NCBI GenBank assembly: GCA_021397835.1
Contig: JAJFZO010000094.1
Location: 2,148,501-2,212,500, forward strand
Direction of reading: 5' to 3'
Origin: Moringa oleifera
Lineage: Eukaryota > Streptophyta > Magnoliopsida > Brassicales > Moringaceae
DNA length: 64,000 nt
The notes beneath the pieces are model-generated. The model made no database searches, was not told the DNA's origin, and saw nothing but the letters and a program-made list of their open reading frames with translations. Within the stretch, counting starts at the first letter, position 1, and the number at the start of each line of letters is the position of its first letter. Below are positions 50,493-61,442 of the stretch, piece by piece. The position numbers and the translations under genes are program-made.

Positions 50493-53086
50493 TCATACTG
50501 TAGCAGCTTTCAGAGAGAGAAAATCTGAAATCTTGTTGGTATAGAAATCTGGTTGGATGGTGTTGTTGGGATTTTGAAGCATTGATAATGATGTAACACC
50601 TATTTCAGAGTAAAGAAAACTCACATTATACAGTACAAAATCAGAAGTGAAACTTTGCAAATTAAGCATTCATTATTTACCGGAGAGAACAAGAAGAGTT
50701 TTGCAGCCACCATTTTGTCCAAATAAAATATCCGTATCCAATCTGTCTCCGACCATGCATATCTGTGACTTTTGGATGCCAAATCTACCATTGGCCAAAT
50801 CCACAAGACTAAATTAGAGATCAAATATCTTACAAGACTGATATATAAGCTCTTAGATTAGGGACTCCAAAAACATGTCAGCTTAATAATTTTAACAAGG
50901 TTGGACCTTTGCTTATTATAACTAGTATATTTATATGAATGCCCATGAATATATACAAACAGTTTAAATTTGCAATCAAATCTTGGTTGGATGACTGGGT
51001 AGTGCGGAAAGCTTAGTATTGTTGGTGCATCTTATGTTTCTATCATTCCAGTTTGCTTGGTAGTTATATGGAGTAATAAAAATCTAAGCTGGCAAGAGAA
51101 GAAGTAAGCTTGTTTTGTATCAACTACAAATACAAAATAATCTGCACATACAAACAGAGATTAATGCACCTTCCACAAAAAAGAAAAAAGAAAAAAAAAC
51201 ATGTTGAACAGTCAATTTAACGTTACTTTGCAACACTTGCGATTGATATTCTGGATAATAAATCATTTTTGCTCACATCTTTGGTATGCTATATGACAAT
51301 ACATGTCCCAGAAACTGCTCCGTGCGCAGAAGGTGCAAACTCATTTTCCCCACTTGACCAAACTAGATCATGGTAAAATACTTTGTACATAATGTGTTTA
51401 GCTATTTTACCTGCAGCGTATAGATTTAAAAACAGTAAGGTTCTTTCCCCCCCCTCGTAGACTTGGTTCTGGCTATGATAACTTCTATGACATGTACTCT
51501 CAAAGCAGTATAATATGACAATTTTCTTTTGTAGCAAATTTTCTGCCTACTTGAAAGCTTTGTTGACTTTGTTGGAGAAAAACACACACATCATGTTACC
51601 TTCCATAATTAAACATCAAAAAGGTATATACACAAGTACTTTGTAACATAGCAAAGCATTTTAAACATTACTAGTTGAACTGTTGCAATCACAGAATATA
51701 GTGCCCTCACAGCACATGCAAGCCCCTACAAGAGTGCACTGCAAAGTGACAGCTATATAGTGGAGCAGTCACTTTTAAGCTAAAAGTTACTCAGTCAATG
51801 TGGAGATTAATCATGCAGTAGTACTACTGCAACATTGCTAAACATGATAACAGACAGCTTCCTACATGCTGGTACTTGAAACACACATCTAGAGACTACC
51901 AAGGCATTTTGTAAACAGTATGGTTAATTATATATCACAATTATGAAATTTACTCAAATCAAACAGCACTCATGCTATTGCAAGACAAAGGAGAAAAAAG
52001 GAATAGGAAAAGCAGTAGACTTTTAAAGACTTACTTGTTCGCTAAGTAGTCCATCATAAAAGTTGATGGTTTTCCCACAACCAGTGGCTCACGTTGAGTA
52101 GATCCGCCAATAGCCCCAACCATAGAGCCACCACCTGGAATGAAAGAACTAGTTACTGGCTTCCAAAAGAAAATGAAAAGAACATCATTATGTACAAAAT
52201 TCAGTGCAATAGAAGAGATATCCAAGAAACGATAATAGAAAGGATTTGTAAAAACTAAAATTTTTAGGTTATTTGTTAAATTATTTTCCATGCCTTACAA
52301 TCAATCTCAAATAGCATTCCAAATTTATAATTGATACAATTGCACCACAGACTATTGCATAATCTCAAATTAGAATCTTCTATCAATTTATTTGTAAAAC
52401 TTAAGCAAGAAATTTTGGATGTGCAATAATTTGAACAGTTTTACATACACCATATGAGTGCATTACAAAAGAGAAAAACTTAAAAGTTAGACTGACAATA
52501 AAAAAAAAAAAAAAGAATCTAGTATTAGATCTGATCTTATAAATTTTTTTGGCAAAATATAGATGTAATTATAACACACTGGCACTGCATGTAAAAATAT
52601 CATACATTCCAAATGTACGAAAATTTGAGCTTAATTTTAATGGTTAAATTAACATAAGGCTTTGATTAAAGTTATGGAACACTAGAGGATTCAACGAGTC
52701 TCACTTAAGAGTTTAGGATGCAAATTGAGACCAACTCCAAAGTACAGAGATGTGATCTGTAAATTACCCTAAAATTCTTGAGACACATCAGCGAAAAATG
52801 CTGCTTGGAAATGAGATTCTCTATATAACAATAGTTTAACCAAATTCCCAAAAAGAGGAAATCGATATGGAGATCTCAGAACATTTAAGTTTAACTTCCG
52901 ACCCAGAACTGGTTAGGAACCAGTGTGTACACAACAAAACATCTTTATGGACCCATGGACAAATTCTTGGGCAGCTTATGTTGGCTCCTGGAGTAAAAAG
53001 CAATTGCTCTCTAATTCTTAAGCACATATAACAGAAACAAAACTGCAAACAGTAAAATCAAGCATACAAAATATTACAGCTAAAGG

Positions 53087-53124
<38 letters not shown>

Positions 53125-56100
53125 GAAGAGCAGCATAATCTATAAATGCAGAAGGAACGCAGTCTGCAAAGGAACTGCAACGCTGAAGGATCTGTGAGAT
53201 CGCAATTAAAAAGGGGGAAATACGTAGAATCTATCCTATTCTCTTGTGCCTATAAGGATATATGAAGGCCCAAAATTCTCCAATAGTCTGGTCATTTGAT
53301 CAATAGCATACTTGAATCAATGTTAAAGAAAAAACTTCAAGCAAAAAAATAAATAACCATGAAATCAGCTAACTGAAAATTAGTGACACCTCTTGTGTCA
53401 CAAAAATATAATGACTCCATGAAATGAAAATAGTTTGGATTTACTAGACCAGTACACCAGGAAGCTAGTTGAGACAGTAAAATTCCTCATACAACAAACA
53501 GACAAATTTCAACTGACACTAAACCATGAAATCCTAAACAAATAATCTAATTCAATGTCAAAAAGCGTAACAAGCAAAGAGCTAAACATTAGTAGGTCAA
53601 TATTAAGAGGCCAGTGCTTCAAAAGTAAAAATTAAGAAACTACATGTTATCCAAGACAAAAAATCAATTCTGCTTGGCAGTCACTGTGAGTAACTTAAAG
53701 AAACCTCTTCACAAATATAACCTATTTTAGCCTGTAACATCATTATCTTTTTCAAATATCAAGCACTTATAAGTTTTAAAAAAATTCACTAAAGTAGTGA
53801 TTAAAAAGAATTTAATCATATAAATGCATAATTGAGCAAGCTGTAGTTTCTTCATGTTCCTTTGTTGTTTGTATGAACGGAACAATGTCAAGAGTGTATG
53901 ACAATATTTCTAAACATAAGTGGTTAACAAAGCCAAGAGAGAACAAAACCTGCCCATTCCTGAGCATCTGTGAGATGAGTGACAGCATCCCTATTTGTGG
54001 CGATGAAAAGACAGCCAGGATTCTCACGGATACAGAGCGTTCCATACCTTCCATCAGAAACTAAACAAATTATCTCTCATAGGATCAGTTTTTTAATAGA
54101 GTTCACATACCTAGTGCACCTAGAACCTGAATTATTCAACAGCAATATAATTCCAGGAAAGAATAATGTTCAAACAGAGGAGGTGCTCAAAGCAGCCAAG
54201 TTATATTATGCTTACGTACAAAGGTAAACTGAGCCTCCACAATGTGTTTGTATATGTATGAGCATGTTTTAATTTTTTAATTTTTTTTTCATTTTCCTAC
54301 TTGTGAATTTAAGCAGTATATATGTAAAATGTCAGAGAACTTACTGGATCTTATAGTAGTTGAAGTAACGATCAAATCCAACCACAACAGCTCCAACCTG
54401 AGCATAGTACAAACACTTTTTAGTATTGCTAAAATCTGAAGCAAAAGAATTTCCTTTTGCACATTCAAGTTGTGAAGGGTATACACAAAACTTCATTCAG
54501 AGATAAGAAGCTCTGCACATGACACTTGTAAGAAACCAAAGGTAAATTGAGCTATATAGGTAGTTATAAGAAGCGAAAAAGAGAAGTAAGTATACATCCT
54601 CATCATGCTCCATCAGAAACCCAGGCTTAAGCTCAATTTTCTTCCCACCATCTTCCTGCATTAAAAGAAATGTACATATCAGTTATCAACAGTAACAAGT
54701 AGGAAAAATTCTATATTTACAGTAGAATAGCACATGACAAAGCTCAGCACTCTCAAATATGCGAATGATTAACGATATGAAAGCTAGATCAAAACATCAT
54801 GCTAGGATGTGCATCTGGATAAGTGATCTATTGTTGTGAGACTGTTCTCAGTATCACACAGAATTTGGTTGGAAAATCGAGGTGTAAAGTAGAATTGGTT
54901 CTTATGGAGGATAAAATGTTAAGATGGGATAAAAGTGGAGTCTTTCTAGGAGCAGTAAAAAGGACACAAGAACAGCCATTCTTAACAGTTGTAACCCTCA
55001 GGGAAGACATTCTCTTGGGGAGGATGCCTTTTCGACCAATATGAGAAAGTTCCAGCTTAGGAGTGCCATCATTTGCATTACCTTCCACCATGTTGTATTG
55101 TGGCCAATGATCATGCTGCTGTCCATAATTTTTACTCTTTCTAACTTACAAAACCGAATGACTTATAAGACCACATGACGAAATAAGTCTCTCTGCTGTC
55201 TTCTATATGGATCATTACGTGAACCATAAATTATGCAATTCTGGGCAAGTTTGGCTTCTTGGCCCAAATGTTATTTATAAGTGTATGGAATTGTAATATC
55301 TGTTTGTGCCGTACAGAACAATGTAAGTTCAGGTAACGTGAAACAAAATTTAAAAATCAGAATCCAGTTTCCACTATAATAGTTAGCACTACAGAGTCTC
55401 ACTGACATAGCTCATCAGCTCAGTGCAGTTTATTTCACCCAAAAAAAAAAAAACAAAAAAATAGAGCTCTCTGTCGTGGATAATACTGGTAATCCATTAA
55501 AGCTAGAGGAGATAACGAATGATTAATCAAAGAGACATATTAGGGAAGTATGTGATTCTTACCTCAGATCTCTAGGGAATCCATGAATATCTACAGGGAT
55601 GTCTAGGAATTTCGTCCTAGTTAACATACCTTAAATAACAATCAAGGGATTCGAGTGAAGTATACTCAACTAATAGAATTCTAGAATCCTTCTCTCATCC
55701 CAAAAGAAAAAAAAAATCTGGAATCCTTTACAACAAGCCTTTCCCAAATCCCCAATACTTTTCTTGGTCCCCGTTTTACACTTTGTATTCACAATGAGAA
55801 TAAAGAGACAGTAGAGCCCATGGAAAGAAATATATTGGACTGAGGCCATTTATTATTTAGAAAGAATTTTGAAAATGACAGACTGCACAAAATTCATTTT
55901 TTCAGAATAACTAAAGGAATCAAGTGCATCTTGATCCTTCAAAGATTTGCAAGAAGGTAAACATAAATGGCCAAACCAAATTTTAGCAACCAGATTATGC
56001 ATAAAATTTGTGTCAAGTAAAAGTGGCAGGTAACAGAATATATTAAAAGTATGGAGTTCAACTCATCCCAGATGCAACTCATACGTACTGGCCCACCAAG

Positions 56101-58217
56101 GTATTGAAAACCAGCTAGCTCAAGCTCCTTCAAGATGCCATCCTCGCCAATCACATAAACCTGAATATTCCCAGCTATCAGTCTTCACCATTTTTTATTT
56201 TTTATTTTTGATAATCATTACAACATACAATGCCAAAACTGCAAAGAATAATAGGATAAAATGGTTTCCTATCATCATAAAAACAAAGAACATCTTGCAA
56301 AGAGGTAAGAAGCATTCCAAATTCATCTTCGACCACCCATGGTATTTTGAAGCAGAAAAGATACAGAAAAACTGGAAGATAAAAGGCTACATTCAATGAA
56401 AGTACATCACAAGGAACATCTGATTATTATCCACCAAATTATAATTTTCAAAACTACTCCAGCTCTAAGAAAGTACATCACAGAAATTTTTTGAATCCTG
56501 AATAGTTCTTGGAGTGCTAAAGCCCAAATTTAAATAAAAGGAATGCAGAGCCAACATACCATCTTAAATATTTGGGTTCAGAAAAAAGAAAAAAGGTAAC
56601 AAGCTCCTCTAAAAGGAAGGAGAACATTTGAGAGCTACCAAGCATATATAAGGTAAATATATGGTTCAAAATAACATCTTATTCAACATAGGGAGATGAC
56701 AACTAGACCTCAAATTGTCAGCCCATAACAGATTTTCACTTTTACACACCAGGAAGAAATAAATGTAATACTACCTACCTTTTTGTCTTTTGGGAAATCA
56801 ATGGACTTCAAATATGCAGCGGCCGCAAAAGAGGATGCAAAAATCTCCTCCTAAAACAATTCAGTAGAATCAAAAATAGCAATTAACAAATACTAGCAAA
56901 CATGGAGAGAAGTGTCATGAACCAACCTCACTAACACTCAGACCAAGTGTCTCAAACTTTTTACCATACTGTTTCCTGGACTTTGTTGAGTTGTTTGTAA
57001 CAAAAACTAATCTCTTTCCCTGAAAATGACCATGGAAAAACTTTTCTCTGTCATTTGTAACAAAGAGAATCACATTCTCCCCTAAAAATTGTGTCACAAC
57101 AATTCTGGCAAGGAACAGAAAGACACTACCACATGTCAACCTATATTAATGTTGAAAGTATTAACAAGAAAAATGACAAAAGCAGTTTTGCATATCCATA
57201 TCTGTCCAATCAGGTAAATGCTCTGCATTCATAGACAAACCTTTGCGCGAAGCATATCAAGAGTTTCTGGGACTCCATCTATCAACTTATCTCCTTTCCA
57301 AATCACTCCTGCAAAATATTTGTTAATGCAAAGAACAATTCTGTTTAGATCATCATAAATAACAGAATGTCTGTGACACAGCAAATTTTAAGGTGCCAAT
57401 ATAAGGAGAAACTGAATTGCTTCTCTACCGAAATTTGAATTTGAACAAAGTTATTCCCCCTATCAAACAATCATATACATATGTAACAGCCATATTCCAC
57501 CAATTAATGTCAAATCTGTGGGTACCTTAGCAGAAATGACAGTAACTTCCTCCTAAGATAATTTGGTGGGCAATACACATTACAATTTAATCACTTAAGA
57601 ATTCATCAGGAAAACATTTAATATATTATCAAACGAGGAAGTTAGTGGAAAACTAGCCAAAAAAGTGAAATTAATACAAGTGCATGAGCATCAAAATCGT
57701 GAGGCTTTCGTTCCAGGAAGAGGGTTATTTTTGAAAAACTAAATTCACCTGAAACTGATTACTGTACTGGATTGACATAACAACCATATCATTCCCGGAA
57801 AAAAAAAAAAGAAGGAGAATCATGTTTCGGCACTAGTGAATTTATCTCCCTTGTTTTTTCTTTTTGAAAAAAGAAAGAAAGAAAAGGAATTATCCGAGCA
57901 ATATATATACTTCCGTTGCAGTTCTCACCATCACAGTCGAAGATGAAAGTTTCGACGGAGTCGATGAGCTCGTCAGCGTTCTTCAATGGCTGGGCCGACG
58001 CGCGAGCCCTGAAGCTCTCCATTCTACTGCGCTTACCACTATTGTACTTATTGTTCCATTTGATGATTATAGAACCAAAAAAAGAGCTTGAACCGACACT
58101 AGAGAGGCCGTTGAGACCGCAGGGTCTTTGGCACGAAAATCTAGGAGTGTTTGGCGGATTGAGGAGGGGAGTTGCAGAGACTGAAGAAACAGCAGATGCC
58201 ACTGCTCTGCTTAGCAT
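50493..58217 (-). CDS. PGLP1: Chloroplast 2-phosphoglycolate phosphatase (photorespiration)
   Basis: HAD-superfamily enzyme that dephosphorylates 2-phosphoglycolate, the product of Rubisco oxygenation, to glycolate in the chloroplast stroma. Exons on the - strand: 58217–57929, 57308–57241, 57019–56927, 56850–56779, 56160–56089, 54655–54596, 54397–54345, 54047–53950, 52134–52035, 50784–50681, 50599–50493. All are GT–AG and in phase, giving 371 aa (Arabidopsis about 362). Residues 1 to about 74 are Ser/Arg-rich with few acidic residues, a transit peptide. HAD motif I is FIFDCDG (nucleophile D94, acid D96), motif II is FVTNNST (about 125–131), the motif III lysine is in VVGKPST (K290), and motif IV is GDRLDTD (D315, D320). 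The end reads [11 protein letters not shown] then TGA. The gene is divergent to OXP1. Confidence 0.95.
53092..53121. repeat. (TA)n microsatellite in a PGLP1 intron
   Basis: About 15 TA units in the intron between exons 54047–53950 and 52134–52035. Confidence 0.9.
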
Positions 58218-58275
58218 CTCTCTTCCTCTTTTGTTGGTACCTTTTTCTTATTTATTTTCCCTCTTTACAATTATT

Positions 58276-58283
58276 GTTTTATA
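58276..58283 (-). promoter_or_regulatory. Candidate TATA box of PGLP1
   Basis: TATAAAAC on the - strand, about 60 bp upstream of the ATG, leaving a short 5'UTR. A GACGTGGC element (58345–58352, ACGT core) lies about 65 bp further upstream. Such elements are common in light-regulated plant promoters, but its role here is inferred. Confidence 0.5.
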
Positions 58284-58399
58284 GTTTTCATTTTTGAAGA
58301 AGGGGTAGTTAGCTTGAGGTCGTTATGCTTTTGGGCTTCCTCCTGACGTGGCCGTTTGAGTGGATACAGTTTGTGCTGTCATCCATAAGGTGAATTATA

Positions 58400-60240
58400 A
58401 CAGTTATTACTTTATTACAGCTTCAGATTTAGACACAGCATCAAATATTCCTGAAGCTTTTAAAAACCATAAAATTGATCAAATCAGTTTTTGTTAATTT
58501 TAATATTAAATATAGCTATTAATAAATCTACACAAGGTAGTGTAAACATTCCTGTTAAACAAAATTATTATACATATAATTGTGTATGTCTATATGTATG
58601 TATATATCTACATTACATAATTATAAATTAAATTAACCAAAATATTCCACTTTTGTGAAGTGATTTTGATTTTAAAAAATTAAGGTTATATTTATAAGGA
58701 GAATGTCCTTTATATTAGGCTTTGCTTCACTTCTTTCTCCTAAAAATTTAAAGGGAGAAAGTATGCAGATTTTCTACTCATGCTATTAAAAAAAAAAAAA
58801 AAAAGACATGTTATGACTCAGAAAAGTTACAAAATTTTTTTGTTTCTAGTTGTTAATATCGACCAAATCTAATAAAGTTTTTTTAAAGGTAAATTTCATT
58901 ATGTAAGGGAACAAAAAAAAAAACACTCGTCTACCTCCTTAATTCTGTTCTTCTTTTTTCCAGTTGTAACTCTTTTTCTTATTTAAGTTTGCTGACTCCT
59001 CTCCATATTGGGTGGGTGGTTACATATACATTTGAACAGCACCAGATAATGTCCCAAGCAAGATTCCTAGATAAAATGGACTCTAATTGAAGTCAAGATT
59101 CCCAAAGGTTGTCTAACTAAAATGTCTTTTGTATAATTTTTAATGTCATTTAATTAATTTATTAATATTTATAATTATAATTATATAAATAAATAAAAAT
59201 AATTATTATTTAAAACTTTAAAAGAATACTTTGTCTTAAATCTTTATTTGAATTTTAAAATATATATAAATAAACTCTTATTGATGAAAAATACTCTAAT
59301 TAGATATTATTTTAAATTATTATATAAAGAATAAATATAATTTTATTTTTAAAATAAATTTTACACTTTATTTTAATTTAATTTTTTAATTTTAAATAAA
59401 GTTTTGACTCAAAAACTATTCATTATAAATTTTTATATTGATTTTATTAAAAATATGTATTTTTAATATTTAAAAAACTTTAATTTTTTATGTGATAGTA
59501 ATTTAAATATTTTTTATATTTATGAAAAATTTCAAATTATAATACAAAAAACTTTAATTTTAATATTTTAAATTTCTAAATTTTTTTGATAAAATTTAAT
59601 TCAATTATTTTTATTTTGCTTGAATACTTTTTGAAATTCAAAGTGAATATTAAAAGAGAGAATATTTTATATTTATTATTATTATTTTATATTTTTTATT
59701 ACATAAAAATATAATTTTGTTATATATTTTATATTTATAAATTTTAAAATTAATTCTTAATTTATTAATTTATTATTATTATTTATGTTATCGATTAAAA
59801 TTTATCTTTTATTTGTGTTATTTTTAACTGTGATTCATTTCATTTTATGGGACAAGCCTGTAAAAAAGATCACTGTATAATATATTTTTCAAATCAACAT
59901 ATTTAATCCAACTTTTTTGATGAATTGAATTTAAGTGTTGTATTTCTAAAAGCATTGAATCCAATTTGACTTGTTATCCACCTTGATGTGATAATAATAG
60001 TCACAAACAATCTAGATAATAAATCCTATATATGAGAAGAAAGATTCACTGACAATTATTTAATATAAAATGAAATCATTTCATCCGTTGATCACACAGA
60101 TTTCAAATTTCCTATTTAAAAAAAAATAAAATTAAAATGATAATTTATTAAAAAATTTATGTAATTTTCATAGTATGGGGGCTGCCACGTACTTGAACTC
60201 AAAGGAATCATTTAATTATTTTATTAAGAAATCGCGTAGG
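58400..60240. other. AT-rich intergenic DNA between divergent PGLP1 and OXP1
   Basis: No gene is supported. From 59130 to 60130 the DNA is almost purely A/T with ATTTTA-type low complexity. Oligo-A runs occur at 58788–58804 and 58912–58923. No repeats with termini were recognised. Confidence 0.6.
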
Positions 60241-60327
60241 GCGCGAAAGCCGAATATTTTCACATGTTTTTGAAGCTAGGTGAAACTAAAACAAATGGGA
60301 TCGTCAAGTAAAAGAAAAAAAAGTCAG

Positions 60328-60333
60328 CACGTG
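60328..60333. promoter_or_regulatory. G-box CACGTG(GC) upstream of OXP1
   Basis: CACGTG followed by GC forms a G-box/ABRE-like element about 250 bp upstream of the likely OXP1 first exon. A GACGTC palindrome (60363–60368) lies 30 bp downstream. bZIP or bHLH binding is the family expectation, not shown here. Confidence 0.35.
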
Positions 60334-60589
60334 GCACCCATCTCCCCTGGGGGGACATAAACGACGTCGCTTCATAACCGTGCTTGTGGGAGCTGGTTAC
60401 TAGGGAGTAGGGGGGGTGGTCAGGAGAACGCCAGAATAGTGGCCTTCCTCTCCAATCATCCAACTTTTTCAATATGACCGTCTATTTTATTTGTTCTTTC
60501 CTTTTTCGGTAGAGGACTTGCGTCAATATTATGTAATTTTCAAACATAAATGATATTATATATCACCAAGTATTATTATCTTTCTGATT

Positions 60590-61442
60590 ACGAGGATAGT
60601 CTAGCGGAGTCACTGCCAGTCAAGCGAGTTGCGAGCTCTCCTCACTCGGTCACCTAACTCAGTCATTCCGATCATTTCTCAGTCAATCTAAAGGTACGCA
60701 ATATCTCTGTTGTTTGTGCTGTCCAATCTCTTCAGGCCTCCATTTAAGGTTGTTTTATCTGTACAATCCATCAGGTTCGGTTTTGTTACTTGATTAATTT
60801 TAATAGCATTTTGGGTTTTGATTGCACTCTCTCGTCGATGTTCTATTTTACAACAATGATGCAGACGGGTTTGTTCAATAATTAATTAATTTTATTCTTC
60901 ATCAGAGATAAAAATTGCATACTCCAGTTGATATCTGCATGTTTGCGGTTTCAGCTATAATAATATGAAATTATATGTTTATTATCCTTTTTCTCTATTC
61001 AATATAACAACCAAACTTAAGTTCTTGTTAAACGGGATGTCTCTTCATGTTAGGAGAGCTGGAACAAATATTCATATCATTCCTTTCCAGTTTAAGCTTT
61101 GTAGATCGGTTAAAAGTGCATTTTGCCCATATTTTAAATTTGTGTTTTGAATTTATTGTGTATTGCATCTATAACAACCAATAAAATCTATGAATTAAAA
61201 TACAGGTAGTGTAAACTGATCCCTTGATATGCAAAAAAAAAAAAAAAATCTGAATGTAAATGTTAAACTCATTGTTCTGAATGACAATTTTTTTTTTTGG
61301 TGAATGAAAAATTCTTTTTATATTCATTCAAAATACTAGGTAATTTTGAAGTTGGGCTCAGCAAGTTAATTCTTTTCTTTGTGTTGAATTTTAGGTTCAT
61401 CTACCAAGCTTCTTTTTTCTGGTTTCAAGTTTTGAAAGTACG
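60590..61442 (+). other. OXP1 5'UTR with intron 60694–61394
   Basis: The donor AAAG|GTACGC (intron from 60694) and a T-rich acceptor TTGAATTTTAG (ending 61394) bracket a 701-bp intron. The leader before it is C/T-rich and the second exon reaches the ATG at 61443. An alternative acceptor at TTTCAAG (about 61433) is possible. ORFs inside the intron (60965–61150 and 61297–61548) have no coding support. Confidence 0.55.

Noticed and set aside
54823..55091. ORFs on both strands in a PGLP1 intron
   Set aside because: The intron between exons 56160–56089 and 54655–54596 accounts for the region, and neither translation resembles a known protein.
57864..58284. Two overlapping + strand ORFs (75 and 122 codons)
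   Set aside because: They are antisense to PGLP1 exon 1, whose transit peptide, HAD motif and splice donor are clear.
59130..60130. Matrix-attachment or origin-like AT-rich block
   Set aside because: Base composition alone is not evidence. No repeated functional motif could be identified.
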